Position numbers and translations under genes: made by a program
The notes under the pieces: model-generated
Told to the model about the DNA's origin: nothing
Databases searched by the model: none
The model's input: the letters and a program-made list of their open reading frames with translations, nothing else
In this document: piece after piece, positions 55,014-63,683 of the stretch
How the letters are laid out: each line of letters starts with the position of its first letter
How positions within the stretch are numbered: position 1 is the stretch's first letter
Source of the DNA: Campylobacter concisus
GTDB taxonomy: Bacteria > Campylobacterota > Campylobacteria > Campylobacterales > Campylobacteraceae
DNA length: 64,000 nt
Reading direction: 5' to 3'
Assembly: GCF_015679985.1 (NCBI RefSeq)
Contig: NZ_CP049239.1
Location: 62,001 to 126,000, forward strand

Positions 55014-56148
55014 AGTTGGATTTATAGGTAGTGTGTCAAAAGAATGGATGGGTGGATTAAACTATTTTAAAAACTTGCTTTTTGCTATAAATTCTGTAGA
55101 AAAAAAAGAGCTTGAAGTATTTGTTTTTGTTGGTAAAAAAATAGATATAGAAACAAAAAGAATGTTTCAAGAATATGCAACTGTAATAGAAGATAGCGTA
55201 TTTGACAGAAAAAGTATAAAATGGTTTCTTAGTAAAATAGAACAAAAAATATTTAAAACAAATATTTTGCTCGAAAATATCCTTAAAAAACATAATATAC
55301 AAATACTTTCTCATGCAGCTACAACAAATTTAAAAAATGTAAAAACTATAAATTGGATACCTGATTTTCAACATATTCATTTACCTCAAATGTTTTCTGA
55401 AAAAGAGATACAAAATAGGAATAATAATTTTTTAAAGTTAATAAGAGATAGTGATCTAATTGTTCTTAGTAGTTTTGATGCATTAAAAGATATGAAAAAA
55501 TTTGCACCCAATTATAAAGATAAGGCAAGAGTTTTGCAATTTGTTTCGCAACCAAATAGTAGATATTTTGAACTAGATGAACATGATAAAAGTTTGTTAT
55601 TGCAAAGGTATGAAATAAAAGATGATTTTTTCTATATACCAAATCAGTTTTGGAAACATAAAAATCACATGATGATATTTGAGGCCATTAGTGAATTAAA
55701 AAAAGATGGCATTGAGATTAATATTGTTTGTACTGGGTATCTAGGTGATTATAGAGATAAAACATATATTGATGATGCAAGGGAATTTATAAAATCAAAT
55801 AATCTTGAAGACAATATAAAACTTTTGGGACTCGTGGATTATGAAGATGTTTTTGTATTGATTAAATTCTCAAAAGCAGTAATAAATCCATCTTTATTTG
55901 AAGGTTGGAGCTCTACAGTTGAAGAGTGTAAAAGTGTAGGAAAAAATATGATCTTATCTAACCTGGATGTGCATAAAGAACAATATCCAAATGCAGTTTT
56001 TTTTAAAAGGGATAGTATTGAATCTTTAAAAGAAGTACTAAAATTTTATAAGATAGAAAATAAGAGTAGTGTAGAACCATTAGAAGCAAGGACAAAAAAG
56101 TTTGCAAATATTTACTCTTCAATTTGTAGAGAAGCTTTAACTTACTAG
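55006..56148 (+). CDS. Glycosyltransferase, GT4-like
   Basis: 380 residues of GT-B fold. 'MIKVGFIGSVSKEWMGGLNYFKNLL' is the acceptor-domain start; 'INWIPDFQHIHLPQMFSEKE' and 'SSFDALKDMKKF' lie mid-protein. The donor domain shows 'YIPNQFWKHKNHMMIFEAI', 'IKLLGLVDYEDV' and 'KAVINPSLFEGWSSTVEECKSVGKNMILSNL', with the EGWxxxxEE motif of the group. Donor and linkage unknown. Overlaps the epimerase gene by 8 bases. Confidence 0.85.
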   Translation: MIKVGFIGSVSKEWMGGLNYFKNLLFAINSVEKKELEVFVFVGKKIDIETKRMFQEYATVIEDSVFDRKSIKWFLSKIEQKIFKTNILLENILKKHNIQILSHAATTNLKNVKTINWIPDFQHIHLPQMFSEKEIQNRNNNFLKLIRDSDLIVLSSFDALKDMKKFAPNYKDKARVLQFVSQPNSRYFELDEHDKSLLLQRYEIKDDFFYIPNQFWKHKNHMMIFEAISELKKDGIEINIVCTGYLGDYRDKTYIDDAREFIKSNNLEDNIKLLGLVDYEDVFVLIKFSKAVINPSLFEGWSSTVEECKSVGKNMILSNLDVHKEQYPNAVFFKRDSIESLKEVLKFYKIENKSSVEPLEARTKKFANIYSSICREALTY

Positions 56149-56157
56149 GGCGTAACA

Positions 56158-56910
56158 ATGAATAAAGATATCTACTATAAAAATTATGAAGAAAGACCCA
56201 CAAGACTTAGCGTAATTACCGCAACTTATAATGCTGATAAATTCTTGCCTAGATTGATAAAAAGTTTACAAGAGCAAGTCGATAAAGATTTTGAGTGGAT
56301 CGTTTCTGATGGAGCGTCTAGTGATAAGACTCTAGAAATTTTAAAAAGTACTGGTGGGATAAATATAAAAGTTATTTCTGGCGAAGACTTTGGAATTTAT
56401 GATGCTTTAAATAGAGCCATAAAAGCTTGTAATGGAGAATTTTACCTTGTTATCGGTGCTGATGATGAGCTTTATCCAAATGCTATTCAAGATTATAAGA
56501 AAGCTATAGAAGTTGGTGCAGATATAATAACAGCTTGTATCGATACCAATAATGGCAAAATCGAGCCAAATAGTGGTCCAAAATGGCTTAAAGGACAATT
56601 TTGCTATATATCAGGGCATGCTGTAGGCTCAATATATCGCACAAGTCTTCATCAAAAGTTTGGATACTATTCTAGAAAATTTCCAATAGCGGCAGATCAG
56701 CTATTTGTATTGACTACTGCAAATTATGGGGCAAAGATAAAAACCCTAAAAAGTGTTGTTGGTAAATTTTCAAATGATGGAGTTAGCAGTGTTGATATAT
56801 TAGGAACTCTTTGTGAATTTTATAGAATTCAAATAATCATGGGTGAAAATAAATTTTTACAAACCGTCTTATTTATTTTAAGACTTATTAAAAATTTTAG
56901 AAAATTATAA
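56158..56910 (+). CDS. Glycosyltransferase family 2
   Basis: 250 residues, GT-A fold: 'LSVITATYNADKFLPRLIKSLQEQVDKDFEWIVSDGASSDKTLEIL', 'DFGIYDALNRAIKACNGEFYLVIGADDELYPNA' with the DDE metal site. 'CYISGHAVGSIYRTSLHQKFG' and 'IAADQLFVLTTANYGAKI' continue the pattern of WcaA-type transferases. It starts 9 bases after the preceding gene. Confidence 0.88.
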   Translation: MNKDIYYKNYEERPTRLSVITATYNADKFLPRLIKSLQEQVDKDFEWIVSDGASSDKTLEILKSTGGINIKVISGEDFGIYDALNRAIKACNGEFYLVIGADDELYPNAIQDYKKAIEVGADIITACIDTNNGKIEPNSGPKWLKGQFCYISGHAVGSIYRTSLHQKFGYYSRKFPIAADQLFVLTTANYGAKIKTLKSVVGKFSNDGVSSVDILGTLCEFYRIQIIMGENKFLQTVLFILRLIKNFRKL

Positions 56911-56920
56911 AGATATATAA

Positions 56921-57901
56921 ATGAAAGACTATGATGTTTCTATAATAGTTCCTATTTATAATGTGGAGAAATATATAGAAAAGTGTGCAACTACGCTTTT
57001 AGAGCAAGACTATAACAATATAGAGTATATTTTTGTAAATGATTGCACTCCAGATAGTTCTATGAAAATTTTGAAGGACATTATTGAAAGATACCCAAAT
57101 AGAAAAAGCCATGTAAAAATTATTAATAAAATAAAAAATGAAGGCTTACCGCAAGCTAGAAAAAGTGGGTTGAAAATATCAAGTGGCAAATACATTTTAC
57201 ATGTAGATAGTGACGACTGGGTCGATAAAGATATGGTAAGTTCTTTAATGAGTGAAGCTAGAAAAAGTTATGCAGACATAGTTTGTTTTGACTATATTAA
57301 AGAATTTAATAAAAAAAGCGTTGTAAAAAGTTTTTTTTATACAAAAAATCATCTAAAGTCTAATTTTAACTTCGTAAAAGCTATTTTATCTCATGAAATT
57401 TCTGTTTCTATGTGCGATAAATTGGTTAAAAGAGAGTTTTATGAAAATGTTGAATTTCCACATTTTTCGCACTGTGAAGATAGTTTTGTAAATTTACAGC
57501 TTGTTTATTGGGCAAAAAAAATTACTCACATTGCAAAACCATTTTATCACTATAGAACAAATCCTAATTCGCTTTCTAGTAGTTTTTCAAATAATAAAAA
57601 AGCTCTTGATGATTTTGCTGATTTTAGCAGAGCTGTAAAGAATTTTTTGATACAAAAAGATCTTTTTGATGAATATTTTAAATTTCATATTCCTACTATT
57701 TTAAAATTTACTTTGGATTATTCTGAAAGTGATTTTAAAAAACAAATAAATGCTATATGCCCAGAAGCAAATAATATAAAATACGTTTTTCAAATCAATA
57801 GAAATATAATCTATAAAATTTTATATAGCACTGTTTTTATAGGATTTCCTCAAATTTTTATTTTTGCAAAAAAAGTATTTATTAGGCTTAGAAATTTTTA
57901 G
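56921..57901 (+). CDS. Glycosyltransferase family 2
   Basis: 326 residues, GT-A fold: 'VSIIVPIYNVEKYIEKCATTLLEQDYNNIEYIFVNDCTPDSSMKIL', 'NEGLPQARKSGLKISSGKYILHVDSDDWVDKDMVSSLM' with DSDD at the metal site. The C-terminal 40 residues are hydrophobic and basic and may touch the membrane. It starts 10 bases after the previous gene. Very AT-rich. Confidence 0.88.
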   Translation: MKDYDVSIIVPIYNVEKYIEKCATTLLEQDYNNIEYIFVNDCTPDSSMKILKDIIERYPNRKSHVKIINKIKNEGLPQARKSGLKISSGKYILHVDSDDWVDKDMVSSLMSEARKSYADIVCFDYIKEFNKKSVVKSFFYTKNHLKSNFNFVKAILSHEISVSMCDKLVKREFYENVEFPHFSHCEDSFVNLQLVYWAKKITHIAKPFYHYRTNPNSLSSSFSNNKKALDDFADFSRAVKNFLIQKDLFDEYFKFHIPTILKFTLDYSESDFKKQINAICPEANNIKYVFQINRNIIYKILYSTVFIGFPQIFIFAKKVFIRLRNF

Positions 57902-57922
57902 ATTCGTATGATTGGAGTTGCT

Positions 57923-59050
57923 ATGAAAATTTTTATAATCGGTAATGTCTCGTCTATGATGATAAATTTCAGAGAAGAGTTTATAAAACTACTTGTATCA
58001 AAAGGGCATGATGTCTACTGTTTAGTTAGTGACTACAATGAAAAAAGTAGAAAAAAAATAATCTCATTGGGTGCAAAACCGCTTGACCACACTTTAAATG
58101 CAAAAGGGCTAAATCCATTTAAAGATCTCATTGCTACATATGATTTGGTTAAACTATTTAGGCAGTATAGGCCAGATGCGGTTTTTTCTTTTTTTGTTAA
58201 GCCAGTTATTTTTGCAACTATAGCCGCAAAAATAGCAAGAGTGCCACGAATAGTAGGCATGATAGAAGGGCTTGGCGGAGCTTTTACAGTCCATAAAAAT
58301 GGGCAAACAAAAAAGGCGAAAATCATCAAAACTATACAAGTTCTTTTGTATAAAATTTCACTACCATCTCTTGACGAGCTTATATTTTTAAATAATGACG
58401 ACAAAAAGGACTTGATTGATAGATACAATATAAAAGCAAAGTCCATAAATATATTAGGTGGTATAGGTGTTGATCTTGATAAATTCTCATATACTAAAGC
58501 ACCTATTGAACCTATAAATTTTATTTTTATAGCAAGACTTCTTGCAGAAAAGGGAATATTTGAGTATTTAGAAGCAGCTAAAATCGTAAAAGAAAAATAT
58601 AAAGATGTAAAGTTTTATATATTTGGTAGTTTTGATGAGCACAATCCGTTTGGATTAACGAAAGAAGAGCTAAAACCTTATCTTGATAGTGGCGTAGTTA
58701 TATATCCTGGTTTTGTAAATGATATAAAAGAACGGATAGCGGATAGCTCCATTTTTGTCTTGCCTTCATATAGAGAAGGTGTGCCAAGAAGTACACAGGA
58801 AGCCATGGCGATAGGAAGGGCAGTAATAACCACAAATAGTGTAGGATGTAAAGAAACTGTTGAAGATGGTGTAAATGGATTTTTGCTGCCGCTATTTGAT
58901 AGTAAAATTTTGGCACAAAAGATGATTTATTTTATACAAAATCCAGAAATGATAGTCCAAATGGGTATAGAAAGCAGAAAAATAGCTGAAGTAAAATTTA
59001 ATATAAATGAAAAGAATGAAAGACTTGCAAAGATTATTATTGTGAAATAG
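57923..59050 (+). CDS. Glycosyltransferase, GT4 family, PglA-like
   Basis: 375 residues from ATG 57923 (TTGGAG 5 bases before; an in-frame ATG at 57908 lacks one). 'IFIIGNVSSMMINFREEFIKLLVSKGHDVYCLVSD', 'GMIEGLGGAF', 'FIARLLAEKGIFEYLEAAKI' and 'FVLPSYREGVPRSTQEAMAIGRAVITTNSVGCKE' are typical. Its overall pattern is that of C. jejuni PglA, the enzyme adding the first GalNAc to lipid-linked bacillosamine. Together with the PglK-like flippase this suggests a lipid-linked glycan. Last gene of the locus; a terminator spans its end. Confidence 0.85.
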   Translation: MKIFIIGNVSSMMINFREEFIKLLVSKGHDVYCLVSDYNEKSRKKIISLGAKPLDHTLNAKGLNPFKDLIATYDLVKLFRQYRPDAVFSFFVKPVIFATIAAKIARVPRIVGMIEGLGGAFTVHKNGQTKKAKIIKTIQVLLYKISLPSLDELIFLNNDDKKDLIDRYNIKAKSINILGGIGVDLDKFSYTKAPIEPINFIFIARLLAEKGIFEYLEAAKIVKEKYKDVKFYIFGSFDEHNPFGLTKEELKPYLDSGVVIYPGFVNDIKERIADSSIFVLPSYREGVPRSTQEAMAIGRAVITTNSVGCKETVEDGVNGFLLPLFDSKILAQKMIYFIQNPEMIVQMGIESRKIAEVKFNINEKNERLAKIIIVK

Positions 59051-59075
59051 CACATTGCTATTTTTAAATTTTTTA
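59045..59075 (+). terminator. Terminator closing the glycan locus
   Basis: AAATAGC, 5-base loop, GCTATTT, overlapping the stop codon of the last glycosyltransferase and followed by TTAAATTTTTTACTTTTTT. Confidence 0.65.
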
Positions 59076-59129
59076 CTTTTTTAATTTATAGTATTAAAGA
59101 CTTTAATTTAAAAATTTAGGCTTATCTTT

Positions 59130-59550
59130 AGCGGGCTTATCATGATTTAAATAATAAAACCAAGACAAGCTCACTAGTTTTCTAGGCTAGACTTCTACTC
59201 CGTTAGTCCACTAACTGATTTTGTATTATTCTTATCAGCCTTTTGTTTTAAAAATTCCTATTCATCTTTTGTAGGTTTATACTCACCTTTGAAGAATTTT
59301 TAGCATCAATCTTTTACTCTAGATATTCTCTTTGTAAATTTTTATATGTTAGCTTCCAGTATTCAAGATAATTTCCAAAGCTAGCACCATGTCCTACATC
59401 ATAGTGCTAGCTTACACATTTTAGCTCTTTATCGCTATCAAGGAGTTTTTATGGCGATGTGTGAGTTGCCGATATTGACCGGGTAGTTTTCATCTTTACC
59501 AATAACTGCAAAGCAAGTGTTAGTTAATTCTAAATTTATCCATTACATTT
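59130..59550 (-). pseudogene. Decayed gene, possibly an alpha/beta-hydrolase-like protein
   Basis: No intact frame exists in the 570 bases before the tRNA, but the minus strand reads in pieces like protein: 'AVIGKDENYPVNIGNSHIAIKTP', 'HYDVGHGASFGNYLEYWKLTYKNLQREYLE', then 'FFKGEYKPTKDE' stop 'EFLKQKADKN'. Stops and frame changes interrupt it several times. The His-bearing 'HYDVGHGASFGNY' block has a hydrolase-like look, but I do not recognise the family for certain. Confidence 0.5.
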
Positions 59551-59626
59551 ACTGCTTATAAATAAATTTAATTACTAAAAAATTAAGCTAAATAAAATAG
59601 AAAATAAAATATAATCCCAAATCTTT

Positions 59627-59702
59627 GGTCCCGTAGCTCAGTTGGTAGAGCACTACCTTGACATGGTAGTGGTCGATGGTTCGAGTCCATTCGGGGCCAC
59701 CA
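59627..59702 (+). tRNA. tRNA-Val (anticodon GAC)
   Basis: 76 bases with encoded CCA. Acceptor GGTCCCG pairs with CGGGGCC (one T-G); D arm GCTCAGTTGGTAGAGC; anticodon stem CTACC/GGTAG with loop TTGACAT, anticodon GAC; T arm GGTTCGAGTCC. Reads Val codons GUC and GUU. It flanks the glycan locus end, a common integration point, but no integrase is seen here. Confidence 0.97.
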
Positions 59703-59776
59703 CTTCTAATAAAATATCCTAAATAAAAGATTTAAAAATTAATTATTAGTAAATTTTCTAAAGATGCGGTAAAGAC

Positions 59777-61210
59777 TTATTTCAAATAATCTTTCACATC
59801 ATACTCTTTGCCAGCATCGTGATCTTTTAAAAGCTTTGCCACGATAGGGCTTAAAATGATGATGGCAATTAAATTTGGTACGACCATCAAGCCATTAAAC
59901 ATATCAGCCAAGCTCCAAACGAAATTTACCTTTTGCAAGCTTCCCAAAAAGACAAAAACGACTACCAAAATTTGAAACGCCCTGACTGCCTTTGCGCCAA
60001 AAAGGTAGCGCACATTGATCTCAGCAAAGTAGTACCATCCAAGTATGGTCGTAAATGCGAAGAAAAATAGGCAGATCGCTACAAAGCTATAACCGCTAGT
60101 TTTGCCAAATATGTGCGACGAAAAGGCCTCTTGCACCAAGGTGATACCTGTAAAGACTGCCTTGCCGTTTTCAAAGCTGATGACATTTGCGGTAAGTACT
60201 ACAAAAACCGTGATATTTAAAACTATAAAAGTATCTACAAATACGCTCATTATGCCAAGCACTGCTTGATCGACCGGGTGTTTGACATTAGCCGCAGCGT
60301 GTGCGTGCGGAGTTGAGCCCATACCAGCCTCATTGCTAAAAAGCCCTCTTGCTATGCCGTATCTCATCGCAGCTGCTATGCTAGCTCCAGTAGCTCCACC
60401 CCACGCAGCCGAAGGATCAAATGCTGCTTTATAGATAAGCAAAATTGCATCTGGGATTTCGTGAAAATTTAAAGCGATAATGATTAGTCCAACACCTACA
60501 TAAAGTAAAGCCATCAAAGGCACGATCTTTTCAGCCACTCTTGCGATCGCCTTTACGCCACCTATAAAGATGACCGCACAGACAATTGCTAAAAAAGCTC
60601 CAGTTATCCACTGAGGTATGCCAAAGGCACCTTTAAAGCCGTCTGAGATCGAGTTTGCTTGCACCATATTTCCGATAAAGCCAAGTGCGATAATGATGGC
60701 GATAGCGAAAAATCCAGCTAAAATTTTTGCCCATTTTCCCTTTAATCCACGACTTATATAAAATGCTGGACCGCCTATCGTGTGACCGCTGTCATCTTTC
60801 GTGCGGTAAATTTGAGCTAGGCAAATTTCAGCAAAATTTGTAGCCATGCCTAAAAACGCAGCGCACCACATCCAAAAAATCGCTCCAGGACCACCCATGA
60901 TAAGTGCTGTTGTCGCACCTACTAGATTGCCAGTGCCAACTTGCGCGGCGATTGCGGTTGCAACTGCTTGAAATTGGCTCATGCCGGCCTTGCCAGCAGC
61001 TTCGCCGTGAAGCGAGAAATTCCCAAAAAGCTCTTTTAAGCCCATTTTAAACTTAAAAATTTGAACAAACCCAAGCCTAATAGTAAAAAATAGTCCAGTG
61101 CCGCAAAGTAGGGTAATAAGGAAGTATGGTCCCCAAAGAAATGAATTTATACTTTCAACACAATTATTTAAAATTTCAGCAAAATTTGTAGGCATTTTCT
61201 TGACTTTCAT
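59777..61210 (-). CDS. Alanine/glycine:sodium symporter (AGCS family)
   Basis: 477 residues with about ten membrane segments. Family motifs: 'GPYFLITLLCGTGLFFTIRLGFVQ', 'ATAIAAQVGTGNLVGATTALIMGGPGAIFWMW', 'AFLGMATNFAEICLAQIYR', 'GGPAFYISRGL' and 'GLFSNEAGMGSTPHAHAAANVKHPVDQ'. Imports alanine or glycine with sodium, in keeping with amino-acid-based growth. ATG at 61210 or at 61195; neither has a strong ribosome-binding site. Confidence 0.93.
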   Translation of the reverse strand: MKVKKMPTNFAEILNNCVESINSFLWGPYFLITLLCGTGLFFTIRLGFVQIFKFKMGLKELFGNFSLHGEAAGKAGMSQFQAVATAIAAQVGTGNLVGATTALIMGGPGAIFWMWCAAFLGMATNFAEICLAQIYRTKDDSGHTIGGPAFYISRGLKGKWAKILAGFFAIAIIIALGFIGNMVQANSISDGFKGAFGIPQWITGAFLAIVCAVIFIGGVKAIARVAEKIVPLMALLYVGVGLIIIALNFHEIPDAILLIYKAAFDPSAAWGGATGASIAAAMRYGIARGLFSNEAGMGSTPHAHAAANVKHPVDQAVLGIMSVFVDTFIVLNITVFVVLTANVISFENGKAVFTGITLVQEAFSSHIFGKTSGYSFVAICLFFFAFTTILGWYYFAEINVRYLFGAKAVRAFQILVVVFVFLGSLQKVNFVWSLADMFNGLMVVPNLIAIIILSPIVAKLLKDHDAGKEYDVKDYLK

Positions 61211-61779
61211 TGGTGTAGTTTAGAGAGCGAGTATATTTAAAAAAATATAAAATTAGAATAAATAAGAAAAATTTTTTAGCTTGGCTTAAAATTTCGTGCT
61301 AGTTTTCGGCTTACTCGCGGAGAACTTGCTTTTACTAGCAAGATTTTACGACCAATATTTTTACGCTCTAAGGCGTTTTTTGATTAATAATTTCTAAATT
61401 TATTCCGCAAAGACGGCTTATGAGGACTAAAATTATTTCTTGATTTTTGGATTTTAAAATTAGATTTTTACGTTTTTTAGAAGGCTTTTACAAACAATTC
61501 GCTGTTTTTCCTGCGTGGGCATAGCTTGGCAAAACGTATTTGGCTATTGATTTTGTTGAAAATTTTATCAAAGGCGTTTAAAAGGCTTTGACGCTAAAAT
61601 GCTTAGCCACCTTTGTCAGAATTTGCCTGCCTTTTCTTAACTGGGTTAAATTTACCGCTTTGCGCCGATTTTTTATAAAATTAGGCAAACTAGCAAAATA
61701 CCTTGCAGACTACCAGTAAGTTTTCTTTCTGGTTTAAGTTTAATGGTAAAATTTTCAGCCTTACCGCGTAATTTTAACG
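61211..61779. other. 569-base stretch without a recognisable gene
   Basis: AT-rich sequence between the symporter gene and the next minus-strand gene. I see no intact frame, RNA gene or strong hairpin. On the minus strand one frame is unusually open for roughly 110 codons with only two stop codons, rich in Lys and Arg, which may be the trace of a decayed gene, but no family can be named. Confidence 0.4.
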
Positions 61780-62430
61780 CTATTCTATAGGCTTAAACTG
61801 CGTAAAATCCACACCGGTCGCGTCAAGAACCGCACGCGAATAAAAGTAAAAACTATAAAACAAATCATCATCGTAAAAGTGCTCTTCCCAAAGCTCCTCG
61901 TCGTTTTCATCGCTTTGCGGCCACAGGTATTTTTCGGCTAGCATATCAGCAAAGCTACCCAGTGGTGTAGTATGATTAATTTTATCGGCATCGCTACAAA
62001 CCATAAGCATAAACGCGAAAAATTCACCCAGACGGGACACGATAAGCTCTGCCACCTCGTCTTTATCGCCGTTATCAGCGACCAACTTCGCCCGCATAAA
62101 AATTCTCGCCAAAAATACAAGTGCAAAAGGCGTAGCGTGCCAAAAAGTACTTTGATGCTCTATTTCTTTAAAAATTTTATCAAGCACGTCACAAGCAGCT
62201 TTGGCGTTAAATTTTGCTTCATTGTTATTTGCTGGATTTGCCGTATTTTGTCCGCTATTTGACTTGCTGGTAGTCAAACTTTGCGTCAAATCTTTCTTGC
62301 CGATCGCTGCCGAAAGCTGTTTAAAAATTTCTGGAAATCTGCTTGCTCTGCCATAAGTCGTCGTTAATCTACTCCAAGGCACGTCTTCTATCTTTAAATT
62401 TGTGATGTATGCTAAATTTTGCCCATTCAT
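61780..62430 (-). CDS. Uncharacterised protein with an N-terminal YGRA motif
   Basis: 216 residues, soluble and acidic. It begins 'YITNLKIEDVPWSRLTTTYGRASRFPEIF', followed by a low-complexity Asn/Ser/Gln linker (~50-70), then a helical part: 'IEHQSTFWHATPFALVFLARIFMRAKLV' and 'VSRLGEFFAFMLMVCSDAD'. Proteins with this type of start and 'EHQSTLWHATPFAL'-like middle occur as uncharacterised bacterial proteins, some near polymorphic toxins, so an immunity-like role is conceivable. AAAGG lies before the ATG. No toxin gene is adjacent. Confidence 0.65.
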   Translation of the reverse strand: MNGQNLAYITNLKIEDVPWSRLTTTYGRASRFPEIFKQLSAAIGKKDLTQSLTTSKSNSGQNTANPANNNEAKFNAKAACDVLDKIFKEIEHQSTFWHATPFALVFLARIFMRAKLVADNGDKDEVAELIVSRLGEFFAFMLMVCSDADKINHTTPLGSFADMLAEKYLWPQSDENDEELWEEHFYDDDLFYSFYFYSRAVLDATGVDFTQFKPIE

Positions 62431-62496
62431 CTACATACCTTTAAAATTTACTCTTATGCTTGCCATAAATAAATCTGACAGAGTAAAGCCCAAAAA

Positions 62497-63681
62497 TTAG
62501 TCCTTAGATTTTATTTTATCTAGCCATTCATTTAGCGTTTTTTCAAAGCCTATGCCCTTGCTTTTATAAAAAACGAGCGGTTTTTCTAGATATTTTTGTT
62601 CAACCCAGCCGCCAAAATCATGCGGATAAAGGTAGTCTTTGCTCTCTTTTGTGTGATTTTTTAGATATGGTGGAATTTTTAAAATTTCTTCGCTTTGCAC
62701 GTATCTTAGAGCGGCATTTATCGCGTTGTAGCTGGAGTTTGACTTTGGCGAGCTGGCTAGATAGATGGCGCACTGAGCCAGTATGATCCTAGCCTCTGGA
62801 AAGCCTATATCTTTTACGATGCTAAGCGTGCTTGCGGCTAAATTTAGCGCATTTGGGTTTGCATTGCCGATGTCTTCGCTGGCAAATATCGCCATCCTTC
62901 TAGCGATGAAGTCAGCGCTCTCGCCAGAGTCTATGAGTCTTGCGAGATAGTATATGACGGCGTTTTCGTCGCTTCCGCGCAGGCTTTTTATAAAAGCGCT
63001 TGCTAGCTCGTAGTGCGTGTCGTCCTCTTTTGCCCCCTCTTTTAGGGCGTTTTGGCGAAGTGTTTTTAAATTTTCTAGGCTCACATTTTCATCAAGCGTG
63101 ACGGCAAATTCGAGTAAATTTAGCATAGCTCTTGCGTCGCCGCCGCTACTTTTAAAGAGATACTCTTTTGCTTCTTCGTCAATGCTAAATGAAATTTGCT
63201 CTTTTATCTTGCCAAGAAGCTCCTCAAAGTCGCCACTGCTAAGCGGTCTAAACTCAAAGAGCATCGAGCGGCTTCTGATGCCTGAGCTTAGCGTGAAAAA
63301 GGGATTTTCAGTACTTGCACCGATGACTAGGGCTTTGTAGTTTTCCATGGGGATGAGTAGCGCTTCTTGTTGGGTTTTGCTAAGCCTGTGGATCTCGTCT
63401 ATGAAAAAGAGCGGCTTATTTAGGGCATTTTCGTAGTTTTTTAAAATTTTGCGAAAGTCATCTATCTTTAAATTTCCACCGTCAAACTCGTAAAAGTCGT
63501 AGTTTGCCCCGCTTGCCACAGCCCTTGCAAAGCTCGTCTTGCCACAGCCTGCTGGACCATAAAATATGGAGTGCGGTATCTTGCCGGTAGCTATAAATTT
63601 TAAAAATGCCGCTTTAACCGCCTTTTGACCGCAAATTTCATCCAAGTTTTTTGGTCTAAACATCAGTGCAAGTGAGCTCAA
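62497..63681 (-). CDS. rarA: Replication-associated recombination protein A (MgsA/RarA AAA ATPase)
   Basis: 394 residues. 'LALMFRPKNLDEICGQKAV', Walker A 'GPAGCGKTSFARAVA', Walker B 'LFFIDEIHRLSKTQQEALL' and sensor 1 'VIGASTENPFFTL'. The C-terminal tetramerisation part shows 'EDIGNANPNAL' and 'YKSKGIGFEKTLNEWLD'. It acts at stalled replication forks. The start is TTG at 63681, with AAGGAG 5 bases upstream; the first in-frame ATG, six codons on, has no such site. Its start is 2 bases from the stop codon of the gene before it. Confidence 0.94.
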   Translation of the reverse strand: MSSLALMFRPKNLDEICGQKAVKAAFLKFIATGKIPHSIFYGPAGCGKTSFARAVASGANYDFYEFDGGNLKIDDFRKILKNYENALNKPLFFIDEIHRLSKTQQEALLIPMENYKALVIGASTENPFFTLSSGIRSRSMLFEFRPLSSGDFEELLGKIKEQISFSIDEEAKEYLFKSSGGDARAMLNLLEFAVTLDENVSLENLKTLRQNALKEGAKEDDTHYELASAFIKSLRGSDENAVIYYLARLIDSGESADFIARRMAIFASEDIGNANPNALNLAASTLSIVKDIGFPEARIILAQCAIYLASSPKSNSSYNAINAALRYVQSEEILKIPPYLKNHTKESKDYLYPHDFGGWVEQKYLEKPLVFYKSKGIGFEKTLNEWLDKIKSKD

Positions 63682-63683
63682 AT

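Noticed and set aside
28254-59050. Phase-variable homopolymer tracts in the glycan genes
   Set aside because: No poly-G or poly-C tract of eight or more was noticed; only A runs of about nine (for example near 32400 and 38716), which are ordinary in such AT-rich DNA.
59627-59702. Genomic island integration at tRNA-Val
   Set aside because: No integrase gene and no repeated tRNA 3-prime end were found around it.
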